A DNA stretch of 64,000 nucleotides from Streptomyces sp. NL15-2K (lineage in GTDB: Bacteria > Actinomycetota > Actinomycetes > Streptomycetales > Streptomycetaceae), in contig NZ_CP130630.1 in NCBI RefSeq assembly GCF_030551255.1, positions 6,801,501-6,865,500 of the forward strand. Direction: 5' to 3'. The notes beneath the pieces were generated by a model. The model did no database searches and was not told the origin of the DNA. It worked only from the letters and a program-made list of their open reading frames with translations. This document shows positions 17,114 through 25,783 of this stretch, piece after piece. Position 1 is the first letter of the stretch; every line of letters begins with the position of its first letter. The translations under genes and the position numbers were made by a program.

Positions 17114-17452
17114 TCAACCGGGCGTCCGTGGGATCCACGTCTCCCAGGTCCGATGGAAGGCCACCTTGTCACCGGCCGCGCAAATCACCTCGTTCGAGAG
17201 GGGAAAGTCCGTTTGAGCGGCTCGGGCGCGAGGGCCGCGATCTGCGGGCCCCCGTCGGCCGGCTCCGTCGTCGAGTACTCGTCCGTCGGCATGCCCTCGC
17301 GGTTGCCGTGCCCGCGCACGTCAACCCGGACGGAGGCGTAACCGTGGCCCGCGTACCAGGGATGGCGTTGCCAGTCGCGGGGCGCGGTCCAGTCGGTGAG
17401 GCTCCTCGTGGGTCGTCTCGTAGGGGAAGGACGTACGGATGTGCAGGCTCAT
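17114..17452 (-). pseudogene. Remnant of a CocE/NonD-family hydrolase gene
   Basis: ATG 17452 starts SLHIRTSFPYETTHEE, the N terminus of CocE/NonD (X-Pro dipeptidyl-peptidase-like) hydrolases. After a frame change comes RDWQRHPWYAGHGYASVRVD and then VRGHGNREGMPTDEY, an early part of the catalytic domain. The end reads AGDKVAFHRTWETWIPRTPG and a TGA at 17114-17116, which matches the C-terminal jelly-roll domain of the family. Some 400 residues between these parts are missing, so internal deletion plus frameshifts have reduced the gene to its two ends. Confidence 0.65.
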
Positions 17453-17462
17453 CTCGATGACC

Positions 17463-17890
17463 TCGGTGGGCGGGGTGCATGGTGCGCCGCAGCCACGGTG
17501 CCGCGGCGATGACCGCCCGGCCCGCCGCCACCGCGATCGCGCCGTTGACGCCGAAGCAGGCGGGCTGGGTGCTGGAGAAGGCGGCCGGGGCGAGCTTGGT
17601 CGTGGCCGACATGAGGCAGGTGCCGCCGTCGTGTCCGCTCGTCGGCAGGGCCATCCAGGTCATGGTGGCGGTGGGCACCGAGGCGGGGGTTCCGGCCGAC
17701 ATGCCCGGGCCGCCGTGGGTGACCGTGTCGGCGAAGCAGAGGACGAGGATGGCCTGCATGCCGAGGAACGAGAGCCGTTCCCAGGCCTCGAGACCGGAGA
17801 AGGTGAGCAGGCCTGTGGGCTGGCCGAAGAAGGCGTGGTCGTCCTCGGGGTGCGGCGGTCGGCTGTCGGGCGTGGCGTCGGTGCCGATTC
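17463..17890 (-). pseudogene. Remnant of a POT-family oligopeptide transporter gene
   Basis: One open frame joins a POT/PTR2 N terminus (AFFGQPTGLLTFSGLEAWER and then LSFLGMQAILVLCFADTV) to a POT C terminus (GTCLMSATTKLAPAAFSST, then VNGAIAVAAGRAVIAAAPWL and RRTMHP). Most of the roughly 12 membrane helices expected between them are absent, and no start codon remains before the N-terminal part. With the adjacent CocE remnant this looks like one decayed peptide-use locus. Confidence 0.65.
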
Positions 17891-17892
17891 AG

Positions 17893-18104
17893 GACACGCG
17901 CTACTGCTTCCGTGTAAGTCGGTACATATCAGTTCTTATCGGGTGATCAAAAATATACCGGGAGTGATCCGATACCGCCCGAGCTGGACCGGCGGGCGCT
18001 ATCGGTGATCGAAACTTGACCGGATACGCTGACTTGAGTGATGTCAGCGACCTATCGACAAGCCGTGTAATCGCCAGTAGACACCAGCAGACAGGAGACC
18101 CCTC
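17893..18104 (+). promoter_or_regulatory. A/T-rich leader and promoter region of the polyprenyl synthase gene
   Basis: About 210 bases with unusually A/T-rich patches (for example GATCAAAAATATACC) and repeated GTGATC words. A possible -35, TTGACC at 18016-18021, lacks a clear -10 at the right distance. No gene seen. Confidence 0.35.
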
Positions 18105-19115
18105 GTGACCGTCGTCGGGCCGTTCGGGCTGAGCGTGCGGGACCAGGCTCTGGAAGCCGATGTCCAGGCCGGGTTGGCGGCTGTCGAGGAGGGATTGCTC
18201 GAAGCCACCAAGAGTGAGGTCCCTTTCATCACGGAGGCCGCCCAGCATCTGGTGCGGGCGGGTGGAAAGCGGTTCCGGCCGCTGCTTGTGATGCTCTCTG
18301 CCCAGTTCGGGGATCCGTATGCGCCCGGGATCGTTCCGTCGGCGGTCGTGGTGGAGCTGACGCACCTGGCGACGCTGTATCACGACGACGTCATGGACGA
18401 GGCGGAAGTGCGGCGCGGGGTGCCCAGCGCGAACGCCCGCTGGGGCAACTCGGTCGCCGTCCTCACGGGTGACTTCCTGTTCGCCCGGGCCTCGCACATC
18501 CTGGCCGACCTCGGGCCGGAAGCGGTGCGGGTCCAGGCGGAGGCGTTCGAACGGCTGGTCACCGGACAGATCCTGGAGACGGCGGGGCCGACGGACGGGC
18601 GCGACCCGGTCGAGCACTACCTGGACGTGCTCGCCGGCAAGACGGGGTCGCTGGTGGCCGTGTCGTGCCGGTTCGGGGCGATGATGTCCGGCACCGACGA
18701 GACGGTGGTGGACGTCCTGACGCAGTACGGCGAGCGGCTCGGCGTCGCCTTCCAGCTGGCGGACGACGTGCTGGACATCGCGTCCGACTCCCAGGAGTCC
18801 GGGAAGACGCCGGGGACGGACCTGCGCGAGGGCATCCCGACCCTTCCCGTGCTGCGGCTGCGGGAGCGGGCGGCGCGGCTGGGGCTGGCCGAGGACATCG
18901 CGCTGTGCGAGCTGCTGGACTCCGACCTGAGCGACGACGCGCGGCATGCCGAGGCGTTGACCGCGCTGCGGGCGCATCCCGCCCTGGAGCAGGCGCGGCG
19001 GGACACGGTGCGGTACGCGGAGGACGCGCGGGCGGCGTTGGCTCCGCTGCGCGAGTGTGACGCGAAGGTGGCGCTGATGGAGTTGTGCGATGCGGTGGTG
19101 CATCGGGCGGGCTGA
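18105..19115 (+). CDS. Polyprenyl diphosphate synthase (trans-isoprenyl type)
   Basis: A 336-residue class I prenyltransferase that condenses IPP with allylic diphosphates. The first Asp-rich motif is LYHDDVMDEA (Asp94, Asp95, Asp98) and the second is AFQLADDVLDIA; GGKRFRPLL binds IPP. Length and a small residue pattern before the first motif fit heptaprenyl/octaprenyl diphosphate synthases that make the menaquinone side chain, which suits a neighbourhood rich in complex I genes. It starts with GTG after AGGAG. Chain length is inferred. Confidence 0.9.
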   Translation: MTVVGPFGLSVRDQALEADVQAGLAAVEEGLLEATKSEVPFITEAAQHLVRAGGKRFRPLLVMLSAQFGDPYAPGIVPSAVVVELTHLATLYHDDVMDEAEVRRGVPSANARWGNSVAVLTGDFLFARASHILADLGPEAVRVQAEAFERLVTGQILETAGPTDGRDPVEHYLDVLAGKTGSLVAVSCRFGAMMSGTDETVVDVLTQYGERLGVAFQLADDVLDIASDSQESGKTPGTDLREGIPTLPVLRLRERAARLGLAEDIALCELLDSDLSDDARHAEALTALRAHPALEQARRDTVRYAEDARAALAPLRECDAKVALMELCDAVVHRAG

Positions 19116-19243
19116 CCCACCCGAGTGCTCATGCGTGGCGCACATCACAGGTCTGGATTGAATTCAAGCCAAGATCATCTCGTATGCATGCCCAGAAGCT
19201 GACGCAGGGGCTGTCAGCTGTCCTACGGGAAGAAAACATCATC

Positions 19244-20191
19244 ATGGGCATGAACACGACGTTGTCGACACGCCGTAAGACCCTGATCACCGCCGCCGTC
19301 GTCCTGACCACCGTCGGCGGCATCGCCGCCACCACGATTCCCGCGTCCGCCGCCACCGCCACCGAAGACACCGGCACCCTCCTCGCCGCCAGCCTCAGGG
19401 GCGCCAACGAGGTACCCGTGGAGGGCGGGCCGGCCGCGGGGGACCGCGACGGTGTCGCACTCCAGTTCGTCAAGGTCGACGGCGACAAGGTGTCCGTCGC
19501 CGTCGATTGGCGCGGCACCGACAAGCCGACCGCCCTCCACATCCACCAGGGCGCCAAGGGCGCCAACGGCGGCGTCAAGATCGACTTCACCAAGCTGTTC
19601 GGCAGCAGGGGCAAGGGCCACAGCGTCACCGGGACCGTCAAGGTCAAGGACACGGCGCTGCTCGACGCGCTCAAAACCGACCCCGGCTCCTTCTATGCCA
19701 ACCTCCACACCGCCGAGTTCCCGGGCGGAGCCGTCCGCGGGCAGCTTCACAAAGTCACCGTCGCCTCCTTCGACTTCCGCGACGCGCTCGACAACTTCCA
19801 GGCCACTGTCGTCAAGGGCAAGCAGATCTACGAGTGCAAGCCCGCCGAGGGCGGCGGCCACGCCTTCGCTCAGCGTGACGTGAGCGCCGTACTCGCCGGC
19901 CGTATCGCGCACTCCTTCGTCGAGCCCAACTCCGGTACCCCGCAGTGGATCGCGCCCGACGGCAGCGCGGTCACCGGGGCGGTCATCTCCAGGACCCCCA
20001 ACGGGGACGGGAACATCCCCGAGCTGGACCTCAGGGCCACCCAGTCCGGCAAGCAGCGCGGCCTGCTCGCCGGCACCGCGGAGATCCTGCGGCTGAACAC
20101 CGTCGGCGGCGTCGCCCCGGCCGGCTCCTGCTCGCCGGGCGCGATCGTCGGCGTGCCGTACCAGGCGGACTACGTGTTCGTGGGCAGCTGA
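19244..20191 (+). CDS. Secreted CHRD-domain and DUF3455-type protein
   Basis: A 315-residue exported protein. The signal peptide (TLSTRRKTLITAAVVLTTVG, cleavage near PASAATA) leads to a CHRD domain (about 40-160) with LHIHQGAKGANGGVKIDF and FYANLHTAEFPGGAVRGQL. The second half (about 165-315) begins FDFRDALDNFQATVVKGKQI and resembles DUF3455 proteins. Role unknown; CHRD domains are found in surface and extracellular proteins. ATG 19244 was preferred to ATG 19250 without strong ground, with GGGAAG about 11 bases upstream. A hairpin terminator follows. Confidence 0.85.
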   Translation: MGMNTTLSTRRKTLITAAVVLTTVGGIAATTIPASAATATEDTGTLLAASLRGANEVPVEGGPAAGDRDGVALQFVKVDGDKVSVAVDWRGTDKPTALHIHQGAKGANGGVKIDFTKLFGSRGKGHSVTGTVKVKDTALLDALKTDPGSFYANLHTAEFPGGAVRGQLHKVTVASFDFRDALDNFQATVVKGKQIYECKPAEGGGHAFAQRDVSAVLAGRIAHSFVEPNSGTPQWIAPDGSAVTGAVISRTPNGDGNIPELDLRATQSGKQRGLLAGTAEILRLNTVGGVAPAGSCSPGAIVGVPYQADYVFVGS

Positions 20192-20217
20192 GTCGTCGCT
20201 GAGTGACCTCTACGGCA

Positions 20218-20261
20218 GGCGGCGCCTCCCCCAACCCCTACGGGTCGGAGCAGGCGCCGCC
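20218..20261 (+). terminator. Hairpin after the CHRD gene
   Basis: GGCGGCGCCT (20218-20227) pairs perfectly with AGGCGCCGCC (20252-20261), 27 bases after the stop codon. Confidence 0.65.
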
Positions 20262-20304
20262 GCCCTGTGTCATACCGCAGGTGTACACGGAGTTGAGCCC
20301 GGGG

Positions 20305-20336
20305 TCTGACGAATCTTCCCGGAAGATTTGGTCAGA
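20305..20336. promoter_or_regulatory. 32-bp palindrome upstream of the LolA-like gene
   Basis: Two nested arms form an imperfect palindrome: TCTGAC/GTCAGA outside and AATCTTCC-C-GGAAGATT inside. It is about 110 bases before the start codon at 20445. It could be an operator or an RNA hairpin in the leader. Confidence 0.5.
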
Positions 20337-20444
20337 TGGACATCACGGAAAACACCACTCCTCACCGATTCGGGTGAGAATGGCGGCTACGGGGTGGACG
20401 CAGGGGAGTTGACAGCCGCCGCCGACGACGGAGGTAAGGCACAC

Positions 20445-21668
20445 ATGGCACCGTTCGAAACCGAAGACAGCACGACCGCCGCGGAGGAGGTCGACGACCG
20501 GTACACGGGTCGGCGCAAGGCCGCGCGGTACGTCGTCCCGGTCGCGGTGGTGGGGGTGGCCGCGGCGACCATCGGGCTCGTCCCCGCGCTCGCCGACTCC
20601 GGCGACCCGGACCTGCCGAAGATCAGCGCACAGGAACTCATCGAGAAGATCGCCGCGTCGGACGTACAGCAGCTGTCCGGCACGGTGAAGATCAGCACGG
20701 ATCTGGGTCTGCCCGACCTCGGCGGACTGGAGAGCAGCTTCGCCTCCGGCGCCATGGAGTCGGGCAAGGGATCGGACGGCTCCTCCGCCGACCCGTCCTC
20801 GAAGCTCACCGAGCTCGCGTCCGGCACGCACACCGTGCGCGTCGCGGCCGACGGCCCCGACAAGCAGAAGCTCTCGCTGCTGGAGAACGCCTCCGAGTAC
20901 AGCCTGATCCACAACGGCAAGGACGTCTGGGGCTACGACAGCAAGTCGAACGAGGTCTACCACGCGACCTCGTCCGAGAGCGCCGGCAAGGAAGCGAAGG
21001 ACAAGCAGGACGTCCCGGCCACGCCCAAGGACATGGCCGAGGAGGCCCTGAAGGCGGTCGACGACACCACGTCCGTGACCGTCGACGGCACCGCGCAGGT
21101 CGCGGGCCGGGACGCCTACCGGCTCGTCATCAAGCCGAAGGACTCCGGCTCCACGGTCGGCCAGATCACCGTGGCCGTGGACTCCAAGACCGGAACGCCG
21201 CTGAAGTTCACGCTCACCCCGGCGAGCGGCGGCGCCGCCGTCGTGGACGCGGGCTTCACCCAGGTCAGCTTCGCCAAGCCGGCCGCGTCCGCCTTCGACT
21301 TCACCCCGCCCAAGGGCGCGAAGATCACCGAGGGCGAGAAAATCGAACACGGCGAGCACGGCCGGGCGCCTGAGAAGTCCGAGGAGGACCTCGGCAAGGG
21401 CCTCGAGGGCCTGAAGGTCATAGGCAAGGGCTGGAACTCCGTGGCCACCTTCGACACCGGCGGCCAGGGCATGCCCTCCGGCGCCGAGGCCGGCGGCGAC
21501 CTCGGCGGCTTCCTCGACTCGCTCGGCGACAAGGTGACCGGCAAGTTCGGCTCGGGCACGGTCTTCAAGACCCGTCTGGTCAACGCCCTGATGACGGACG
21601 ACGGCAAGGTCTACGTCGGCGCGGTCGACAAGGACGCCCTCGTGAAGGCGGCGAACGCCGGGAAGTAG
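20445..21668 (+). CDS. LolA-like (DUF2092-type) membrane-anchored exported protein
   Basis: A 407-residue protein with one N-terminal membrane segment (YVVPVAVVGVAAATIGLVPA) and an extracellular domain related to LolA/RseB-like outer-membrane-lipoprotein carriers. This domain contains ELIEKIAASDVQQLSGTVKI, NASEYSLIHNGKDVWGYDS and a KPKDSGSTVGQITVAVDSKT-like beta region. Streptomyces has no outer membrane, so its ligand is unknown; a lipid or signal-sensing role is plausible. ATG 20445 follows GGAGG. It lies directly before an ABC exporter with the same orientation, so it may supply or regulate it. Confidence 0.82.
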   Translation: MAPFETEDSTTAAEEVDDRYTGRRKAARYVVPVAVVGVAAATIGLVPALADSGDPDLPKISAQELIEKIAASDVQQLSGTVKISTDLGLPDLGGLESSFASGAMESGKGSDGSSADPSSKLTELASGTHTVRVAADGPDKQKLSLLENASEYSLIHNGKDVWGYDSKSNEVYHATSSESAGKEAKDKQDVPATPKDMAEEALKAVDDTTSVTVDGTAQVAGRDAYRLVIKPKDSGSTVGQITVAVDSKTGTPLKFTLTPASGGAAVVDAGFTQVSFAKPAASAFDFTPPKGAKITEGEKIEHGEHGRAPEKSEEDLGKGLEGLKVIGKGWNSVATFDTGGQGMPSGAEAGGDLGGFLDSLGDKVTGKFGSGTVFKTRLVNALMTDDGKVYVGAVDKDALVKAANAGK

Positions 21669-21733
21669 GCACCGTACGCACGTACGGTGAATGCCGTACG
21701 CGTACGACGCATCGAGGAAGCCAGAGGAAGCCG

Positions 21734-22720
21734 ATGGGCGAACCGTCCGCCACGGAGCCGGATCCGCGGGGCGCGGGAGGCACCGATGACGACAGCGTCA
21801 TCGCCACCCGCGCGCTGACCAAGCGCTACCGCGGCGGGCAGCTCGCCGTCGACGGTCTCGACCTGACCGTCCCGGCGGGCAGCGTCTTCGGCTTCCTCGG
21901 TCCGAACGGCTCGGGCAAGACCACCACCATCCGCATGCTGATGGGGCTCATCGAGCCCACCTCCGGCTCGGCCCGCGTGCTGAGCCGGCCCATGCCCCGC
22001 TCGGCGCGCACTGTGCTGCCGCACGTGGGCGCGCTGATCGAGGGGCCCGCCCTCTACGGCTTCCTCTCCGGCCGCGACAACCTGATCCGGTACGACGCCG
22101 CCGACCCGACCGCCGACCCGCGCACCCGGCGCACCCGCGTCGCGGCGGCGCTGGACCGGGTGGGCCTCGCGGCAGCCGCCGGAAAGAAGACGAAGGCGTA
22201 CTCGCTGGGCATGAAGCAGAGGCTGGGGCTGGCCGCCGCGCTGCTCCAGCCGCGCAAGCTGCTCGTCCTCGACGAGCCGACCAATGGCCTGGACCCGCAG
22301 GGCATGCGCGAAATACGCGCGCTCATCAGGGAGCTGGCCTCCGACGGCACCACCGTCTTCCTCTCCTCCCACCTGCTCGACGAGATCGAGCAGGCGTGCA
22401 CGCACGCCGCCGTGATGGCCCAGGGGCGGCTGATCACGCAGGGCGCGGTGGCGGACCTGGCGGCGGGGGCCCGTGGCCGGCTGGTCGTGACGACTCCGGA
22501 CGCGGCGGACGCGGCGCGGGTGCTGAAGGAGCAGGGCGCTTCGGACGTCGTGATCACCGAGGACCGGGTGAGCGCCGAGCCACCGGACGGCGATCTCGCC
22601 GATGTGAACGCCGCGTTGGTGACGGCGGGCGTGCGTGTCCGTGGCTTCGGGGTCGAGCGGGCCTCCCTGGAGGACGCGTTCGTGGCGCTGACGGGGGAGG
22701 GCTTCGATGTCGCGGGCTGA
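21734..22720 (+). CDS. ABC transporter ATP-binding protein (exporter type)
   Basis: A 328-residue ATPase. Walker A is GPNGSGKTT, the signature loop YSLGMKQRLGLA (a variant of LSGGQ), Walker B LLVLDEPTNGLDP, and the switch His is in LSSHLLDE. A C-terminal extension of about 90 residues is usual in DrrA/CcmA-like exporters. ATG 21734 follows GAGGAAG. The permease gene overlaps its 3' end by 14 bases. Substrate unknown. Confidence 0.92.
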   Translation: MGEPSATEPDPRGAGGTDDDSVIATRALTKRYRGGQLAVDGLDLTVPAGSVFGFLGPNGSGKTTTIRMLMGLIEPTSGSARVLSRPMPRSARTVLPHVGALIEGPALYGFLSGRDNLIRYDAADPTADPRTRRTRVAAALDRVGLAAAAGKKTKAYSLGMKQRLGLAAALLQPRKLLVLDEPTNGLDPQGMREIRALIRELASDGTTVFLSSHLLDEIEQACTHAAVMAQGRLITQGAVADLAAGARGRLVVTTPDAADAARVLKEQGASDVVITEDRVSAEPPDGDLADVNAALVTAGVRVRGFGVERASLEDAFVALTGEGFDVAG

Positions 22721-23612
22721 GACGGCGGTACAGGCTGAGCGGGTCGTACAGGCCGGAACCGCCCGTGCTCCACGGCTGGTGTGGACCCTCGGACTCCTCC
22801 GCAACGAACTGCTGACCACCTTCCGGCGCTGGCGCACCCTCGCCCTGCTGGGCGTGCTGGCCGCCGTGCCGATCCTGGTCGGGATCGCCGTGAAGATCGA
22901 GACCGGTGACGGCTCGTCGCCCGGCGGCGGGGGCGGCGGGGGTCCGGCCTTCATCTCGCAGATCACCAACAACGGCCTGTTCCTCGTCTTCACCGCGCTC
23001 GCCGCGACGCTCCCCTTCTTCCTGCCGATGGCGATCGGCGTCATCGCGGGCGACGCGATCGCCGGCGAGGCGAACGCGGGCACTCTGCGCTACCTCCTGG
23101 TCGCCCCCGCCGGGCGCACCCGCCTGCTGCTCACCAAGTACGCGACCGTGCTGGCCTTCTGTCTGCTGGCCACCCTCGTGGTCGCGGTCTCGGCCCTGAC
23201 GGTCGGCGCGCTGCTCTTCCCACTCGGCGACCTGACGACCATCTCCGGCACGCAGATCAGTTTCACCGAGGGCCTGGGCCGCGCCTTCCTGATCGCCCTG
23301 GTCGTCGCCGCGTCACTGATCGGCGTCGCGGCCCTCGGTCTGTTCGTCTCCACCTTGACCAACAGCGGCATCGCGGCGATGGCGACCACGGTCGGCCTGC
23401 TGATCACCATCCAGATCCTCGACCAGATCCCCCAACTCCACGCGATCCAGCCGTACTTCTTCTCCCACTACTGGCTGTCCTTCGCCGACCTCATGCGCGA
23501 ACCGGTGTACTGGGACGACCTGGTGAAGAACCTCGGCCTCCAGGCCCTGTACGCGGCGGTGTTCGGCTCGGCGGCCTGGGCGCGCTTCACGGCGAAGGAC
23601 GTCTCCTCCTGA
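22707..23612 (+). CDS. ABC-2 type exporter permease
   Basis: A 301-residue membrane protein with about six helices and the ABC-2 pattern: a first helix near LALLGVLAAVPILVGIAVKI, an extracellular Gly-rich loop (SSPGGGGGGG), and AGDAIAGEANAGTLRYLLVA after helix 2, the coupling segment typical of this class. It pairs with the preceding ATPase. Confidence 0.9.
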   Translation: MSRAETAVQAERVVQAGTARAPRLVWTLGLLRNELLTTFRRWRTLALLGVLAAVPILVGIAVKIETGDGSSPGGGGGGGPAFISQITNNGLFLVFTALAATLPFFLPMAIGVIAGDAIAGEANAGTLRYLLVAPAGRTRLLLTKYATVLAFCLLATLVVAVSALTVGALLFPLGDLTTISGTQISFTEGLGRAFLIALVVAASLIGVAALGLFVSTLTNSGIAAMATTVGLLITIQILDQIPQLHAIQPYFFSHYWLSFADLMREPVYWDDLVKNLGLQALYAAVFGSAAWARFTAKDVSS

Positions 23613-23619
23613 GCCGCGC

Positions 23620-24204
23620 TCACTCGGCCTCGTAGGGGAAACGTGCCGGCGGTGCCTCCCGCGCGAAGAACGTCTTCGCGCGCGCCAGCGCCTCGGTGTC
23701 CCTCAGTACGTCACCGGGCTTGCTGCCGTTGCCGAGCAGCACCCCGCCGAAGCGCATTCCCATGTACGCGGCCGAGTTGTTGAGCGTGCCGACCAGCGGA
23801 TCGGCCACCTCGGACTCCTGGTGCGCGAGCACGGTGACGCCCCACAGCGTGCGCCCGGCCAGGGTGGCCTTGAAGTCCAGGCCGGGCGTGCGCAGCCAGC
23901 CCGACCAGAAGTCGAGGTAGCGCTTGGTGGGGGCGGACACCGAGTACCAGTACAACGGCGAGGCGATCACGATGTCCGTCGCCGCGAGCGTCGCGTCGAG
24001 CAGCAGCGCGGTGGTGCCCTCCGTCGGGCGGACGTGGTCGCTGTCGTGCCGCAGGTCCTCGAACTCGGGCAGCGGGTGCTCGGCGAGGTGGATCCACTGC
24101 TGCTCGGCATCCGCGGGGAGCTGCTCGGCGGCCCTGCGGGCCAGCATCTCGGTATTGCTCTCGGTGCGGCTGCTGCCCAGGACGAACAGGAAGCGGCGGG
24201 CCAT
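23620..24204 (-). CDS. NAD(P)H-dependent FMN reductase / flavodoxin-fold oxidoreductase
   Basis: A 194-residue flavodoxin-fold enzyme. It starts ARRFLFVLGSSRTESNTEML, where the SSRTESNT loop binds FMN phosphate, and SPLYWYSVSAPTKRYLDFWS is the typical flavin-ring segment of the NADPH-dependent FMN reductase family. ATG 24204 follows GGGGGAT; an upstream ATG at 24234 has no good ribosome site. It converges with the ABC permease gene, with only 7 bases between stops. Confidence 0.88.
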   Translation of the reverse strand: MARRFLFVLGSSRTESNTEMLARRAAEQLPADAEQQWIHLAEHPLPEFEDLRHDSDHVRPTEGTTALLLDATLAATDIVIASPLYWYSVSAPTKRYLDFWSGWLRTPGLDFKATLAGRTLWGVTVLAHQESEVADPLVGTLNNSAAYMGMRFGGVLLGNGSKPGDVLRDTEALARAKTFFAREAPPARFPYEAE

Positions 24205-24302
24205 GGGATCCCCCAGATAGTCGGCGTGCAGCATCTTCGTGCGCCTGCATCATATGCACACGCATGCAATCAGGGCAATCATCTGGGCAATCACCTGGGC
24301 AA

Positions 24303-25685
24303 TCAGTCGGGCGTGGTGCCGCCGATCGTCCGAAGCAGCAGATCCTCCCGCCCGTGCGGCGCCACCAGCTGGAGCCCCACCGGGCAGCCGTCGGGCCCGA
24401 ATCCCGCCGGGACACTGATCGCCGGGTGCCCGCTCAGGTTGAACGCCCAGGTCAGTGCCGTGGAGTAGCGGTCGCCCGGGCCTTGGTGGCCGTGCGGGGC
24501 GGTGGGCGTCGTCGGCGTCAGGAGCAGCTGGGCGTCGGCGAAAAGGCCGGACAGTCGCCGGTCGTTCGTGGCTCGGATGAGGTGGGCGTGCGCTAGGGCC
24601 TGTGTCGAAAGTGGCGTCGTCCGCCCGTAGGGCGGGCCGGGCGGCGTCTGGTGCGTGCTCTCGGCGTGCCGGGCGGAAGGCCCCGTCGATGGACCGGATG
24701 TACTTGGGCTTTCGCCCGGTGCGGCGAGTGGGGGCACCTCCCACGCCCTTAAGGCAGTGGGGGAGCGTGCCAGGCGCCGCCCGGCAGGCGCCACTTTCGA
24801 CACAGGCCCTAGGTCCGCGCCGGGCGTGCGCAGCGCGAGCCAGGCGGGCGCCGGGTCTTCGAGCCGGAGGGCGGTGCGTGGCCGTACGAGCCGTACGGCA
24901 CCGGCGTCCGCGAGCCGCACGGCCGCCGCACGAGCCACCGCGACGACCTCCGGGTCGGGGTCGGCGAAGCCGAGGTCGGGGGACCAGACGGCGGTCGGGG
25001 GCAGTGGGTGGCGCTTCCCCGCCGCGGGCCCGGTACTCGGGGGCAGTGGGTCGCGGCTCCCCGCCGTGTCCCCGGTATTCGGGGGCAGCGGGTCGCGCTT
25101 CCCTGCCGTGTCCCCGGGACTCGCCGCATCCTCCGCCGCCGACACCACCCGCCAATACGCCGCCGCGTCCGAGGCGTGGCGGGTGAGGACGCCGGGCGCC
25201 GTGAGGCCCGTACGGTCGGCTGTGGGCAGCCGTCCGTTCGTGACCTTCAGCCCGACCACACCGCACCACGCCGCCGGGATCCGCACCGACCCCGCCCCGT
25301 CGCTCCCGGTCGCGAGCGGCACCAGCCCCGCTGCCACGGCCGCCGCGGACCCGGCAGAGGAACCGCCCGGCGTACGGTCCGCCCGCCACGGGTTGACGGT
25401 ACGGCCGTGCGCGCCAAGTCCCCAGGTCTGCCAGGTCGTTCCGGGGCCGGGGACGGATGTGGCGCCCACCGCCACACATCCGGCGGCCAGCAGCGGAGCG
25501 GCCGATCGCAGCCCGTGCCGCCCCTTCACCCCGATCGGAACCCCGGCCAGCGGAAGCGACTCGCCCGCGGTGATCCGCGCGTCCACGTCAGCCGCCCGCC
25601 GCAGCGCCGCCTCGCCCCACACCTCGACGAACGCACACAGGGCCGGTTCGACCCGCTCGATCCGCTCCAGCGCCGCCGCGACCAC
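24303..25685 (-). CDS. Amidase-signature family protein carrying an in-frame MITE
   Basis: An amidase (GatA-like fold) hydrolysing an unknown amide. The catalytic triad is visible: Lys in PIGVKGRHG, cis-Ser in [14 protein letters not shown] and the nucleophile Ser in [16 protein letters not shown]. Near the C terminus the native sequence GADL...[13 protein letters not shown] is split by a 220-bp MITE that adds exactly 72 codons with no stop, beginning [10 protein letters not shown]. Whether the product folds is unknown. GTG 25685 is the first standard start, but the frame stays open and family-like upstream ([20 protein letters not shown]) to a CTG at 25787 that overlaps the stop of the preceding gene. 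Confidence 0.85.
   Translation of the reverse strand: MVAAALERIERVEPALCAFVEVWGEAALRRAADVDARITAGESLPLAGVPIGVKGRHGLRSAAPLLAAGCVAVGATSVPGPGTTWQTWGLGAHGRTVNPWRADRTPGGSSAGSAAAVAAGLVPLATGSDGAGSVRIPAAWCGVVGLKVTNGRLPTADRTGLTAPGVLTRHASDAAAYWRVVSAAEDAASPGDTAGKRDPLPPNTGDTAGSRDPLPPSTGPAAGKRHPLPPTAVWSPDLGFADPDPEVVAVARAAAVRLADAGAVRLVRPRTALRLEDPAPAWLALRTPGADLGPVSKVAPAGRRLARSPTALRAWEVPPLAAPGESPSTSGPSTGPSARHAESTHQTPPGPPYGRTTPLSTQALAHAHLIRATNDRRLSGLFADAQLLLTPTTPTAPHGHQGPGDRYSTALTWAFNLSGHPAISVPAGFGPDGCPVGLQLVAPHGREDLLLRTIGGTTPD
24593..24812. mobile_element. MITE copy 2 (220 bp) inside the amidase gene
   Basis: Perfect 24-bp inverted ends (24593-24616 and 24789-24812) begin CTAGGGCCTGTGTCGAAAGT. Apart from about 38 extra bases near 24731-24768, the interior is homologous to the MITE at 15717-15897 in reverse orientation. 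The extra block is itself a palindrome (GGGGGCACCTCCC against GTGGGGGAG), a nested small repeat. Subtracting one duplicated CTAG leaves 216 bp, a multiple of three. Confidence 0.85.
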
Positions 25686-25783
25686 CTCGACGGCCCGCAG
25701 CGCGCGCGACCGTACGGCGGCGGCGGTCTCCCCGGCGGAGAGGGCGGCAACGCCGGTAAGCCGCCGAGGACTCGGCCGGTCGC

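Noticed and set aside
18016..18044. TTGACC as a firm promoter for the polyprenyl synthase gene
   Set aside because: No acceptable -10 hexamer lies at 16-18 bases; kept only as a tentative remark.
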